Source of the DNA: Diplolepis rosae
Lineage: Eukaryota > Arthropoda > Insecta > Hymenoptera > Diplolepididae
Length of the DNA stretch: 64,000 nucleotides
Reading direction: 5' to 3'
NCBI GenBank assembly: GCA_030998225.1
Contig: JAPYXD010000459.1
Span: forward strand, 992,001-1,056,000
Shown here piece after piece: positions 1 to 11,323 of the stretch. How positions within the stretch are numbered: the first letter of the stretch is position 1; each line of letters opens with the position of its first letter. The position numbers were made by a program, and so were the translations under genes. The notes under the pieces are model-generated. The model searched no databases, was not told the DNA's origin, and saw nothing but the letters and a program-made list of their open reading frames with translations.

Positions 1-248
1 GATTACTAGATAGCAGAAGAGAGAATCATGCAGTTTGGGAATGAGCCCTATACTGTTCAATATTCTCTTTTCTCTTTCAGTAATTATTCCTGTTTTTTAT
101 TAGTCGTTCATATTCTTATGAACTCCATTTTTCTCCGTGTACTATAGGAAATTAAAAATCCTATTTTATCCTTTTAAATGACGAATCCCAATTCTATCTG
201 CTAGATTGCGAATATCGAGAGCGAGTTTCGTAATAAGAATGTACTTTT
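1..248. other. AT-rich sequence without recognised gene
   Basis: No ORF of note, no recognisable repeat terminus and no RNA gene were seen in this stretch, which leads up to the first TA-flanked element. Confidence 0.5.
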
Positions 249-327
249 TAAGGGGTTATACTACCCAGACACACTGAAAAATGAACCTTTTTTGGGAAAT
301 TTTTTTGCTATTGCCGACACCGATGTA

Positions 328-1085
328 AAGGGTTTCCCAATAGGGGTGATATGATTTTGAATGTCCCTATCGGGCTCATTTGAACTGAAATTTTTGACGT
401 CTGCTGTCAGTTGTCATCAGTAAGGTTTGCCATTTAATCATGAGTAGTTTCACGCTTCCACAACGTTTGGAAATTGTCCAATTATTTTATCAAAATTCGA
501 GAAGTTTTGTCGGTGTTCAAAGAGCATATCGTGCAAAATATGGTCGTCATTCTGCTCCATCCGCGCTCTCAATTCGTCGAATAATCGATAAGTTGGAGAG
601 TGAATTTAATCTATTGGATACTAAGCCTAAAAATCGTATGCGTACCGCACGTTCTACACAGAATATAGCCGCCGTACAGGCCAGTATCGAGGAAAACCGT
701 GAATTGTCCGTGCCACGCCGATCTCAGGAATTGGGCCTGTCCAGGATGACTACCTGGCGTATTTTGCGATTGGATCTTGGCCTGCATCCCTATAAGATGA
801 TTCTGGCCCAAGAACTGAAGCCTAATGACCATCGTTTGCGTCGGGAGTTCGCGGATTGGGCTCTGGAATCAATTGAAAATGATCCCAATTTTCATCAAAA
901 AAATCATCTTTTCTGATGAGGCGCATTTTTGGCTCAAGTCTTGGGGGACATTTGGCCGATATATTGTTTAAATCATAAATGGCATAGAATATCCAATATA
1001 ATAAAAAAGATTTCGATCAATTCCGAATGAATATTCAGTGTTTTTTTTCAATTTCAAAACATATCACCCTTATTGGGAAACCCTT
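328..1085 (+). mobile_element. Tc1/mariner-like element with DUF4817-type N-terminus, copy 1
   Basis: Inverted ends read GGGTTTCCCAATA on both sides (AAGGGTTTCCC at 328; GGGAAACCCTT ending 1085), flanked by TA at 326-327 and 1086-1087. The 758-bp element carries a shortened transposase gene and ends soon after the first catalytic block, so it is an internally deleted copy. A near-identical copy lies at 6808-7544. This copy is inserted into an older TA-flanked MITE. Confidence 0.85.
440..971 (+). pseudogene. Truncated DDE transposase with DUF4817-like HTH (copy 1)
   Basis: The protein starts MSSFTLPQRLEIVQLF, which I recognise as the DUF4817-type helix-turn-helix found at the N-terminus of many arthropod Tc1/mariner-like transposases. 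A second HTH-like block follows (VPRRSQELGLSRMTTWRIL). The frame is open for 158 codons, then slips at a run of seven A residues (897-903). In the next frame the first catalytic block FSDEAHFW appears, followed after about 12 residues by a stop. The second and third catalytic residues are absent, so this gene cannot encode an active transposase. It could supply only a DNA-binding domain. The ATG at 440 is chosen because it begins the conserved HTH and is shared with copy 2. Confidence 0.8.
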
Positions 1086-1255
1086 TAGTAGGCGTATCGA
1101 ATATTATACCTAGACTCGAAAATTAAGCTAAAAAAACTGTTTATCAGATTTTTTTCCGCAAAATAGTTTTTGAATATCATTCTTGAATAGTTTATGTATC
1201 ATTCAAGCCAATAAAAGAAAATAGAAAAAAAATTGCTGGGTAGTATAACCCTTTA

Positions 1256-1714
1256 GTCGAAGCAAATTTGAGAAAAGTAAATTCGCATCAATATTATTAT
1301 GAATTTTACTTGAGTTATAGTAAAGCGCGCGTTTTCGCTTTTTGTGCGAGAATTACAAGAATTTTCAAATGTGATATCCGCGTAAAGATTCACATGAGAT
1401 ACATACTATGTTTCTAGTAATTTACACGATGTAAACACTTCTTTAACACATAATAATAGATGCACCAATCATGGAGGAGGAACCTGTTTTTGATTTCGGA
1501 GATAAACTTCTTCGCATTTTCACATTTATAATTACAGTTAGTTTTTATGTTTAAAAGAATTAAATAAGACTTCTTGAATAACCTTCATTAAAAAGAAAAC
1601 ATATTAAAAGCTCAGATTAAAAGAAATAAACTGTTTTTCCATCAACAATTGGTAATTTTACTCTATACACCATTTTGCACTTACATTTACACAACGTTTT
1701 AATTTAAGGATAAA
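1256..1714. other. Intergenic, nothing recognised
   Basis: AT-rich sequence with no supported ORF, repeat terminus or RNA gene. Confidence 0.4.
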
Positions 1715-1877
1715 CGTGTCATAGTGGGCATTTTACGCAATAAAATACTAAAAAATCGAAAAAATATACGAAACTTTAGTGTAGATTATATTAAAGTTCG
1801 ACATAACCTATAGTAAATTATCATACAGTTTCTCCAAAATTCAGTATTTCACTGCGAAAAATTCTCACTATGATACG
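1715..1877. mobile_element. Short MITE with GTCATAGTG ends
   Basis: The left end (GTCATAGTGGGCATTTTACG) is the inverted counterpart of the right end (CGAAAAATTCTCACTATGAT), allowing a few mismatches. The internal sequence (GAAACTTTAGT..., AAATTATCATA...) reappears at 53666-53830, which shows it is a dispersed repeat rather than a chance palindrome. Confidence 0.6.
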
Positions 1878-2875
1878 TTTTTCCCTAAATTGAAATGTAA
1901 TTTAGCAAAAATTATAAACTATGGTTTTTCTGTGTATATACCGTTTACATCATTTGTATCGCCTTAGAATGAAAAATGGATTTTCTGTACCGGACAAACT
2001 TTCTTTCTTTTTTTCTTATATTTGTTTGGTGCAAAAATTGAATTTTTTTTTAAACTAGAGTATATTTTAAATATTTAATGGTAGTATTTTATTGAATTTA
2101 TCTGCGTTTGAAGCTACAGATAAATTTGGTATTGAAAGACACCATCTGTTTGATGAAAATTTTCGATATTGTTGACGCTGTAGTCGTTTAAAATTTAAGA
2201 TGAAATCGCCACGCGACATCCTCTGTTTATGACGTTATCGACTGTTTTTCGATACTTTGCGTGATTTCATTTGTTCTCATTGTAGAGATCGATTCACTAG
2301 ATTCATTTTATGCGTTTGGCAGTTGTACGATCCATTATTTCTCTTTACGATGCAGGGGCTTTAAAATTGAAAACATTCGATTACATTCAACGATAGAGTA
2401 AAAGAAACTCGTCAAACCTCGTCAAGTTTGTATCAATTCCATCACCCCTTGAAAATACAGTATAATCGACAGGATTAGTATTTTTAAAATCTCTTTCTTA
2501 TTTTTTCTTGATTGTTTTTATCAGGAAGTTGGCAATGTTCTCTGACAACAAGTATCGAATGCTTTTTATTAAGTTAGAATTATGTAAAATATGTTAATAT
2601 TGACAAAATCCAACTATTTGTTTATTTTAATTATTATGACTATTTTTATGTTGGACTCACTCATAAAAACAAGATATGATCAAATGGACCTAATGTTTAA
2701 AAGTAAAAACTACTCTACAACAAACAGGACTCTGTGATTCATTACCATGATTTACAAAATTTTAGCATCATATGTTCATTACTCAATTAAAATCTTTGGC
2801 AAATATAAATATATCCTCATGTCATTTCAATAGTACGCCCAACAAAATATGTATCAAATAATGTTCTCAATATAA
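1878..2875. other. Intergenic, nothing recognised
   Basis: AT-rich, no supported coding sequence. Homopolymer runs are frequent. No element ends could be paired. Confidence 0.4.
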
Positions 2876-3068
2876 CTACACTGAAAAAACAATGCTATTA
2901 AATTATAGCATTTCTACTAAAAGCATGTATACCATTTTGATTCAAATCAATATGCTATAGAATTGGTAGCATGTGTATCAGTTTTATTGGCATATTTTTT
3001 TGAATCAATAATATACATGTTTTTGGCAGAAATGCTATAGATTCAATAGAATTTTTTTCTCAGTGTAG
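2876..3068. mobile_element. Short MITE with CTACACTG ends
   Basis: Ends read CTACACTGAAAAAA and TTTTTTCTCAGTGTAG. The interior repeats the words GCTAT and AGCAT in both orientations (ATGCTATTAAATTATAGCAT, GCTATAGAATT). ACACTGAGAAAA-like ends recur in this window (7790, 18621, 25604, 54341), suggesting a class of related small elements. Confidence 0.65.
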
Positions 3069-3431
3069 AACAAATTTATTTGGTGAATTCTACCGAAAAA
3101 TATGGTAATATCAACAAAATACTTTGTAAAGTTAACAAAACAAATTTGATCAACGAACTAACATTTTGATATAATAATTACATTGAAGAAAAGATAAAAC
3201 ATGTATCACGGCAGACTTTTCTTCTGTGGATCAGAATTTATTTTTGAGGTTAAGATAAATTCAATCTCTTTCAATTTTAACTAGCCACATTACGTGACTT
3301 TATCAAGTTACACTTTTCCTCAGGGGAAAAATTGAGAACTGTTTAATATCGCTATTTTAGATACTCAAACCAATTAATTCACTGTACCACCCCCCGTAAT
3401 ACGTTATATTTTTTAAAACACACGATAAAAA

Positions 3432-3576
3432 TACTCTCTAAAATTTCTTGGAATGGAATTTCCACTATAATGCCGAATACCACTCTATTGGAGTAAAATT
3501 TCACTTTTTTGGAGTAAAAAGAGAGCCTCTCCAATAGAAAGTGACTCGCTTTTCACTCGAGAACATTTAGAGAGTA
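3432..3576. mobile_element. Tiny MITE with TACTCTCTAAA ends
   Basis: Inverted ends TACTCTCTAAAATTTC and GAACATTTAGAGAGTA enclose about 115 bp containing further small inverted words (CTCTATTGGAG / CTCCAATAGA). No ORF. Confidence 0.5.
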
Positions 3577-4808
3577 AGTTCTATACATTTTACAGAAGTG
3601 CTTCATAATTTTCGATGAAATCTACTACTAAACTAAGTTCTGTACATGCTCTGCAATTTTTTTTTTTTAATTACAAAACTTTCTGTAATTTTTATAAACA
3701 GTTTTTTCAACTGTAAAAAAAGTTTCAGAATGCATATAAAGCTTTGTTCAAGAATAGTTCATATCCAAGACTATGAAACAGTTCTGTGATATTGATGAAA
3801 CTTATTTTTTCAGTGTACATTATGAGTTTTAAAAGGTTTCGTATTTATTATTTGTTTCATGTGTAGAATGACAATCGATATTTGGAGCTGTTTTTACACA
3901 AGAGGACGCGTAATTATCTAGTATTGTGTATATTAGATCCTCTTATACATAGTCAAATCGCGTGTTGGTTATGGCACGGTTACTTATCTAGATGGTTATC
4001 TCATTGGCTTATCGGTAATTTATCTGAGCAGGCATTAGCGTTTGCTTGGCGCTAGCGTGCAACGTTCAACCTTCGCGAATCTAAATTATTCATTATATGG
4101 AACAATCCACGTACATATGCTCTCTCAGGTGCACGTGAGCTTACCTTAAATCGCGATCACTTAGACTTGGCAACCCTATCGTCAGTCGGTTAAGCGAGCC
4201 AAGAAATGGCGCTCGGCTTACTTCATATGTGGAAACAAATTGCTGTTAATATCTTACACACATATATATTTACCAATCTTTTTATCACTTATTTTTATCA
4301 CTTTATCATTATTTATTTAAATGCTACACATTTTTCACATGCGTTCTTCTGTTTTTTTTTTCTTGTTTTTATTAAAATTTGTGTAATCAATTTTTCTTTG
4401 AAAAAGACTCCCGAAAATTTTCATTCGTGCATGTTGGAATATTGATTTAATTTTATTTCATATGCAAATGCCAATTCGATGTAACTAATATTTGTATATT
4501 TTTTTCTGATTTCAGGTTAGTCGAATATATATCGATTTGAAAGTGACATTAAAATTTCTGGATCTACATTATGGAATATAAATTTTATGTATTTTGAAAT
4601 ATAGGAATGTAAACAGAATGAAACGTTTTTCTTTGTTGTACAATATAAATAAAATCAAAGGTTTTTAAATATACAAGCAAACAAGCTTTGCCCTTTTTTC
4701 ATTTAACAATGAAACAAAATAAAAAACTTGATGTTTACATTAAAAATATTTTGAAATCTGTTTTAAAAATGCGTGCCAAAAGTCTATTAGCAAAGCAAAA
4801 CGACCTAT
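3577..4808. other. Non-coding stretch; promoter-like patch near 4.0-4.2 kb
   Basis: Mostly AT-rich. Around 3960-4205 composition rises and contains TCAGTCG (4191-4197), like an arthropod initiator, shortly before an ATG at 4206. The reading frame from that ATG quickly becomes hydrophobic and T-rich and is not convincing as a protein. Confidence 0.3.
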
Positions 4809-5021
4809 CTATTTATCATCAGATAACACAACACTTATCTCGAAAAGTTGATGAGATAGCCTAATCGTTGTGTGCCTCTGCGGCGTAGGTGGCCATTTCT
4901 TACTCCTTTCACTTTCCACCTTATACCTTATAGCAATACAGGCTATGGGGCTTATACCCTTTACGTCATCAATTATCCATGTTCCTTCTATGTCAGCTCC
5001 TGAATTATTATTATTTGCCAT
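4809..5021 (-). CDS. Hypothetical 70-residue ORF
   Basis: A single ATG-initiated minus-strand ORF starting MANNNNSGADIEGTWIID. It is preceded on its strand by TTACAA, a reasonable start context, and its composition is more protein-like than most ORFs here (acidic and basic residues, few runs). No domain is recognised. The N-terminal part to about residue 33 could be a first exon, since AAG|GTGGAA is a possible donor. It could equally be a chance ORF or a gene remnant. Confidence 0.25.
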   Translation of the reverse strand: MANNNNSGADIEGTWIIDDVKGISPIACIAIRYKVESERSKKWPPTPQRHTTIRLSHQLFEISVVLSDDK

Positions 5022-5409
5022 TTGTAACTCTCAGACCTAAGTATGACACTGACTACCAGTCACAATAACCACAGTCAAGTATTACGAGTTACAATTTGAT
5101 GAGAAGAAGGCAACACATTACAATTTGGACTAAACGTAAAGTTATAACTTCTGTAGTCAAAATACATAAAATTATGAACGTGAACATGCACGTTAAGAGA
5201 GAAGGTTAAGTTCATCAGCTCCATAAAAAATTAGCTACTATCATCGCGATGGTCTAGGAAACGATTTCCGTTGTTTTACCGTAACGTTGATTGAAATACA
5301 TCACTGAATCGTTATTTCCTCTGCATTGCTGTAAAACGATTGATCAAACGATTCGACATCTGAATAAATTTCCGTCCAGTTGTTGTTCCTTTTCCCGCAT
5401 TTTACACTA
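5022..5409. other. Intergenic, nothing recognised
   Basis: No supported gene. Small imperfect palindromes occur around 5250-5360 (AACGATT/AATCGTT words) but could not be bounded. Confidence 0.4.
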
Positions 5410-5752
5410 AAGGTCTAAACCAGTAGCAACTAGAAGGAAACAATTTCCTTCGGATTACCACTTGATGTCAATATGACAGAAATGTTCTTAGTCAAACAAA
5501 CTACAACCTGGGGGTAACTTATCTAGCCGAGTAGACACACAAATTAATGCGGTGCGAAATCCATCCACTTGTGAAATAATGTTAAAAAGAATTAAATTCT
5601 TGCTGCCAAAAGAACTACTTTTATCCATACAATTTTGACATCAAGTGGTATCCGCCTCTGCTAGTTACTTTGCATCCACGTTGTTCTGCCATCTATCAAA
5701 GGTAATCTGAAGGAAATTGTTTTCTTCTAGTTGCTGCTGGTTTAGACTTTCT
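5410..5752. mobile_element. Fold-back MITE with about 50-bp inverted ends
   Basis: The first 50 bp (GTCTAAACCAGTAGCAACTA...) are repeated in inverse orientation at the right end (...TAGTTGCTGCTGGTTTAGAC) with few mismatches. A second internal inverted pair (ACTTGATGTCAA / TTGACATCAAGT) extends the fold. Non-coding. Confidence 0.75.
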
Positions 5753-6607
5753 AATCAAAATTTTTATATTCCTTATAGATGAATTATTTAGGGGAAGCGT
5801 ATGGAATGTACTGATGACTTTAACTCAATTTCGTTAAAAAATATAGATACGTCTTGTATCATTTGCACTGCAGTGCTGTAGCCAGTAGTTTTTGATACTC
5901 AAAGATTATATATATATATTACAGTGTCAAAAAATAGAATCATCATTTGTGCAAATGCGGACTCAACGAGTCGCACTAACCACCACACGCACGAGTGCGA
6001 CCCATCGGCGTGGTGATCTGAAGGCACGTTCATTTGTGAGTCATCCTGCCCGTGAGCTTTGACCCTTTCGTGCCTGGTCTGGTACCTGGTACCACTACTT
6101 TCGAAAATTCATTAATATCACAAAAATCAACGTAGAATATTCGTTAAGGACATTTCTTAAAGATTAAGGATAGGACTAACCAGAAAAAAATCACCGAACC
6201 TCTTGGAGTCACCCTTCCTTGCACACGTTCTTCAAAAATCGTCAAAAATGACAAAATTTTAAAAATGGTTTGTATTATTCATTTCTCCTGATGTTACTTA
6301 GAAATCATGCCGGTAATGGGAATATGGAGTCATATTCTAACAATTGCAAAATTCAATCTGACTTGCACGAACCTCGGTATTTATGGGTTTTTCGGGTCGC
6401 TAAGTTCAAATTAGAAGTCAACCATCAAAAATTCTAAATGGCTCATCCTATATGACGGACTGAAATCGCAAAATAAAACTTGATTTGCATACAACTCGAA
6501 ATCTGGAAGTTTTTCGGGTCGCTGATTCCAAATCAAGGATCAAAAATGAATTGATCCAAAATCGAGATCTCTTGTCAACGTCAAGGGGTGGTTTGTCAAC
6601 GTCTCCA
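5753..6607. other. Intergenic with a short internal repeat
   Basis: No supported gene. A word pair TTTTTCGGGTCGCT occurs twice (about 6387-6402 and 6510-6524), each followed by similar sequence (CAAAT..., ATCAAAAAT), hinting at a degenerate direct repeat of about 120 bp. Confidence 0.35.
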
Positions 6608-6807
6608 CACGGCGAGAAATTCGATAGCAAGTAGTAACATCTTTAAGAGTAAACCAGAATTATTGGGAAATATTACCAATGAATTACCAAGAAAAATGGT
6701 GAAAATCGAAAATCCAATTGCCAAACTATGCCATTATCTTGGGATTTTCTTGGGATTTTTTCACAAGTTTTCCTAATAATTCTAGTTCACTCATTAAGAT
6801 GGTACTA

Positions 6808-7544
6808 AAGGGTTTCCCAATAGGGGTGATATGATTTTGAATGTCCCTATCGGGCTGATTTGAACTGAAATTTTTGACGTCTGCTGTCAGTTGTGATCAG
6901 TAAGGTTTGCCATTTAATCATGAGTAGTTTCACGCTTCCACAACGTTTGGAAATTGTCCAATTATTTTATCAAAATTCGAGAAGTTTTGTCGGTGTTCAA
7001 AGAGCATATCGTGCAAAATATGGTCGTCATTCTGCTCCATCCGCGCTCTCAATTCGTCGAATAATCGATAAGTTGGAGAGTGAATTTACTCTATTGGATA
7101 CTAAGCCTAAAAATCGTATGCGTACCGCACGTTCTACACAGAATATAGCCGCCGTACCGTGAATTGTCCGTGCCACGCCGATCTCAGGAATTGGGCCTGT
7201 CCAGGATGACTACCTGGCGTATTTTGCGATTGGATCTTGGCCTGCATCCCTATAAGATGATTCTGGCCCAAGAACTGAAGCCTAATGACCATCGTTTGCG
7301 TCGGGAGTTCGCGGATTGGGCTCTGGAATCAATTGAAAATGATCCCAATTTTCATCAAAAAATCATCTTTTCTGATGAGGCGCATTTTTGGCTCAAGTCT
7401 CGGGGGACATTTGGCCGATATATTGTTTAAATCATAAATGGCATAGAATATCCAATATAATAAAAAAGATTTCGATCAATTCCGAATGAATATTCAGTGT
7501 TTTTTTTCAATTTCAAAACATATCACCCTTATTGGGAAACCCTT
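6808..7544 (+). mobile_element. Tc1/mariner-like element with DUF4817-type N-terminus, copy 2
   Basis: Same ends and TA flanks (6806-6807, 7545-7546) as the copy at 328. The two copies differ by a handful of substitutions plus a 20-bp deletion near 7157 and one base in an A run, accounting for the 21-bp length difference (737 versus 758). Such similarity implies recent copying of an already truncated element by a transposase supplied elsewhere. Confidence 0.85.
6920..7430 (+). pseudogene. Truncated DDE transposase with DUF4817-like HTH (copy 2)
   Basis: Same protein as at 440. Here the frame is broken near 7157 by the 20-bp deletion, giving a stop shortly after IAAVP. The downstream frame reopens at about 7164 (MSVPRRSQELGLSRM) and runs through FHQKIIFSDEAHFWLKS to a stop at 7430, because this copy has six A residues where copy 1 has seven. 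The lesions in the two copies are therefore different. The first catalytic aspartate block (SDEAHF) is present, but the rest of the catalytic domain is missing in both. An upstream ATG at 6893 is in frame but lies outside the conserved start. Confidence 0.8.
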
Positions 7545-7789
7545 TACTTGCTATCAAATTTCTCTCCGTGCATCTTCGATCACTTGAAGAGTATAGTCTC
7601 CGATATTTTTCTTAGCTAACACTACGTGAAAATATAGTAAAGTGTGATCATTATGCATGCACAGAGAAAAATAGCATCTGGTCATGATAACTAGGAATAA
7701 TGTAGTTGGAAAAAAATAGTGACTGTAACGAGGGAGACTTGTTGTTGGTACTTGACCTATGGCTACAGAAACATGATTTGTAGCCATGG

Positions 7790-8218
7790 TACACGGAAAA
7801 AAATAGTTCAATAAAGTTTATAGAACTGTTGAAGAGTGGGAGATACAGGCATTTACGGAACAGAGTTCTGGAGAATTTACAGAAATTTTCAGAATAAAAT
7901 GTGAAACATTCAGGAAAAATGATAGAACGTTCCACATTTTATTCTGAAAACTCCTCTAAATTGTAGAGTGGGTCGAAACTGTGATTTTTAACCTTACTTT
8001 TAAAGTTTCAACCCGTTCTACAGATACCGAAAATCAGATTTTCAAAAGAAATGCTGTGAAAAATACAATGTTCCACATTACTTAGTCACGGCGAACACTT
8101 TTAGTACCTCCACTAACAGGTCAACCATTGCTTGAATTTAACAACAAAAAGTAATTAAGGACATTTTCAACTACATATGTATATCACGTCACTATGCCCA
8201 GGATTTTTTCTCAGTGTG
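7790..8218. mobile_element. Possible MITE, ACACGGAAAA / TTTTCTCAGTGT ends
   Basis: The left end TACACGGAAAAAAATA and right end ATTTTTTCTCAGTGT form an imperfect inverted pair like other small elements here. The interior contains repeated words (CCACATTT..., GAGTGGG) but no gene. Boundaries are approximate. Confidence 0.35.
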
Positions 8219-8318
8219 GTAGTGCGGTTTTTCTACATCAGGTGGTGGTTTTTTCCAGAACTGGGGTCGTTTCATAGGAAATTTCTCTTATAATTACTCA
8301 TGCTTAATGTCTAAGATA

Positions 8319-9539
8319 ACACGTGGTTCAATAAGTCCCGGGACTAACACATAGACGGCGTTTCCAACAAAAGTTCTGTATGATTTTTCATGAGTACCAA
8401 CCTTCAAAAGATACCTGTCAAAATTTCATGACATTCTGATGTTTGGTCCACGAGTTACAGTTATTTAAGTGACGCTAGTCTTGATATTCTCAAAACAATG
8501 GATTCGAAACAATTTCGTGTGTTGATTTACAATAATTTTTGATGAAAAAAAACACAGTGTAAGCTCAGCAATGGCTTGAAAAGTGCTACGGGGACTCTGC
8601 TCCATCAAAAACAACCATTTGTCGGTGGTATGTAGTTACACCGGAAACCATCAAAAAAGTCCACCAAATCGTTTTCGAAAACCGTAAATTAGAATTGCGT
8701 GAGATAGCTGACACCTTAAAGATATTATACGGCAGTGTGTACGCCACTTTGCATGAACATTTGTCTATGAGGAAGCTGTTTTCAAAGTGGGTGCCGCGTT
8801 TGCTCACGGTGGAACAAAAACGACAACATGTCGTCGATTCTGAGCGCTGTTTGGAGTTGTTTCGCCGAAATAAACCGAATTTTTTGCGTCGGTGTGTGAC
8901 AATGGACGAAACCTGGATTCATCACTACACTCCAGAGTCAAAGCGGTCGTCAGCCGAGTGGACTGCAGTCGGTGAGAAGCGTCCAAAGCGGCCAAAAACG
9001 CAAATGTGGGCCGGTAAGGTTATGGTCTCAGTATTTTGGGATGCTCATGGATCATCGACTACCTTGAAAAAGGTAAGACGATCAATAGCGAACGTTACAT
9101 TGGCCAATTGATGCGTTTGAAGAACGAAATCGGTGAGAAACGGTTCCAAATGAAGAAGAAAAAAGTACTATTTCACCAAGACAATGCGCCGTGTCACAAG
9201 TCGCTCGCTACCATGGCGAAATTGAATACATTGAGCTTCGAATTGCTTCCGCACCCACCATATTCAACGGATCTGGCCCCCAGCGACTACTACCTGTTTG
9301 CAGACCTCAAAAAAATGCTCCAAGGAAAGAGATTCTACTCTAACGAGGAAGTCATCACCGAAACGAACGCTTATTTCGAGGCCAAAGATAAATATTTCTA
9401 CAAGAAAGGTACTGAAATGTTAGAGAAGCGCTGGACTGATTGTGTTGCTTTTGAAGGAGACTATGTTGATGACTAAAGTCGAGTTTTGCCAAAAAATGTG
9501 TTTTTCCTTGTTAGTCCCGGGACTTATTGATCCAGGTGT
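8319..9539 (+). mobile_element. mariner element (1,221 bp)
   Basis: Ends are inverted (ACACGTGGTTCAATAAGTCC at the left; the inverse of ...TTATTGATCCAGGTGT at the right), flanked by TA at 8317-8318 and 9540-9541. AAGTCCCGGGACT lies at both termini. Length, TA target and the encoded DD34D-type transposase identify a mariner. Confidence 0.9.
8498..9476 (+). pseudogene. mariner transposase, broken
   Basis: The reading starts MDSKQFRVLIYNNF and stops at once because of a small frameshift. The HTH region then lacks about 20-25 residues between TICRWY and VTPETIKK. The downstream protein is clearly mariner: WVPRLLTVEQK linker, first aspartate in TMDETWIHHYTPESKR (about 8899), second in HQDNAPCHKS (about 9180), third in LAPSDYYLF (about 9290), and a C-terminus ending GDYVDD. 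A deletion near 9045 shifts frame between DAHG and IDYLEKG. All three catalytic aspartates survive, but at least three lesions prevent a full protein. Cut-and-paste transposition at TA sites is the family's known function. Confidence 0.9.
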
Positions 9540-10573
9540 TACTCATAAAATAATTTTAAAGGTTATGTAATAAAACCATATTCAGATTTCAGGAAAAACT
9601 CACATATTTTAATATGCACATAAGTACATACATAGTAAATTTATACATCGCCTTCCGTTATTATGTATGTTTTACTATTAAATGGTTTTCATAGATGAGT
9701 ACTGGATAGTAATTGATTAACACTAAAGTTAGATTTAATTTACGGCTATAAACGACATCTAGTCAAATTATAAAGCTTATATGTTTTCAAATTAATTAGT
9801 TGAGTTTGAAATTTTTGTCACTGCCTACATTATCGGAAGATTACTTACAGCGTCTCGAGTTAAAAACCAGATCACTTTTATAGCATAAGAAGAACTTATC
9901 AGAATTTAAAGAAACTTCAGATAAACTTTTTAAATGAATCTTTTTAGTGTGCCGCAAGAATTACACTTTTAAACTCACTTAGATTTCGATGGGCGCGAAA
10001 AAGTAATCACATGACTTTTATATATATGCGCGCGCACTTTATGCGTCAATATCTAAAATATTGAACTTGAATATCAAATGTTACTTCTTGATAAAAATTT
10101 TCCAGTCTGGTTTTTTCCTGAACTGGGGTTGTTTTTTGGGAGATTTCTCATACAATTACTTGTGTTATTCTGTTTTTTCGTTACTTCAAATCATTTTTAT
10201 GTGAAATAATGAAAAAATTCAGAATTAGATCAAAATTAACTGATCATGGAACTCCAGTGGGTGGTTTTTTATGATGGAGTGGTTCTGATTATCTTATGTG
10301 ACTTTATTCCTTTTATTATATATTTTCCTAATATTTTGTGATTTTTCGCACGAGTTTCGGACGCGTATGTCAGAAAATAAACTTTTTTTTTCTGGGGGTG
10401 GTTTTTCATGCAAAGGAGTTGTTGAAAAACAAGAAAAGTTATAGAATGTTTTTTTCCACATCTGGAATCCTTCATCTTCTGTATCTAACACTGACCTTGT
10501 TTGTAATCTCCTTGAAAAAATTCAGGCACGAAAGGGTTAAATTTGCAAGGCGTTGTATACGTATTTTCTTATA
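9540..10573. other. Intergenic with a dispersed repeat fragment
   Basis: No gene supported. The word GGTTTTTTCCTGAACTGGGG (10107-10126) followed by similar sequence also occurs near 8248-8268, so a diverged dispersed repeat is present. Around 10376-10400 a run of T precedes GGGGGTGG. Confidence 0.35.
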
Positions 10574-10757
10574 TTGGGTTGTCCCAGAAATAATTGCCGA
10601 TTTCACATATAGATGTCTTTGACCATCTTTTTGGATGACTTTTGTCAATGTCATGATTTTTTCCTTCTGGCATTTGTTAGCTGTCACACTTAGCTTGCTT
10701 TACAAACAAATTGCGCATAATTTCGTTTACAGTTGTTAGTTTTGCATCAACTTTAAG

Positions 10758-11295
10758 ATGGAGTATAAAAACGAGCACTTTTGACAACATCGAAAGCTGA
10801 ATTGCATGAAAAAAAGATTATGCTGTCTGTTTGGTGGGATTGGAAAGGTGTGGTATTTTTTGAGCTGCTTCCAAGGAACCAAATGATTAATTCGGAATAT
10901 TCGGATGCCTACTGTCGTCAGCTGGACAAATTGAACGCAACGGTCAAAGAAATAAGGCCAGAATTGGTAAATCGTAAAGGTGTAATTTTTCACCATAACA
11001 ACGCTACACCACACACATCTTTAGACACTCGACAAAAATGATTAAGGCTTGGTTGGGAAGTGATGTTACATCCACCATATAGCCCTGACCTTGCACCATC
11101 AGATTACTATTTATTTCGATCTTTACCGAACACCCTTGAATGGTAAAACTTTCAATGTTGATGAAGCTGTGAAATCGCACTTGGTTCAGTTTTTTATCGA
11201 TAAAGACAGAAGTTCTATATGAGTGTGGTAACATGAAGTTATCAGAAAGATGGCAAAAGGTCATTGAACAAAATAAAAAATATATCATTAATTAA
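10758..11295 (+). pseudogene. mariner transposase remnant
   Basis: Starts MEYKNEHF, a typical N-terminus for one mariner lineage, then a stop. The DNA-binding region and the first catalytic aspartate block are deleted. It resumes at about 10781 with ELHEKKIMLSVWWDWKGVV, then GVIFHHNNATPH where the family expects a D (here HHNNA, so the second catalytic D is replaced), then LHPPYSPDLAPSDYYLF with the third aspartate intact. Further frameshifts follow before LSERWQKVIEQNKKYIIN and a stop. Clearly inactive. Confidence 0.8.
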
Positions 11296-11323
11296 AATTC
11301 ATTCCTTGTATTAAAAAAAATTT

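Larger units (their letters stand above)
251..1253. mobile_element. MITE-like TA-flanked element, split by a later insertion
   Basis: The left end (AGGGGTTATACTACCCAG) is matched by an inverted copy at the right end (CTGGGTAGTATAACCCTT), with TA on both outer sides at 249-250 and 1254-1255. Removing the inner element (328-1085) leaves about 245 bp of non-coding DNA. TA duplication and short inverted ends are typical of Tc1/mariner-derived MITEs. It is the older partner of a nest. Confidence 0.75.
6608..7570. mobile_element. MITE with CACGGCGAGAAATT ends, split by insertion
   Basis: The left end CACGGCGAGAAATTCGATAG is matched by the inverse of the right end (CTATCAAATTTCTCTCCGTG). Removing the inner element 6808-7544 and one TA makes the inverted match run a further ten bases (GCAAGTAGTA), which supports both the insertion and its TA target. 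The original element was about 225 bp. Confidence 0.7.

Noticed and set aside
10338..10622. 94-codon ORF near the second mariner
   Set aside because: Overlapped by several ORFs in other frames, hydrophobic and Lys/Phe-rich from AT bias, and crosses the element boundary.
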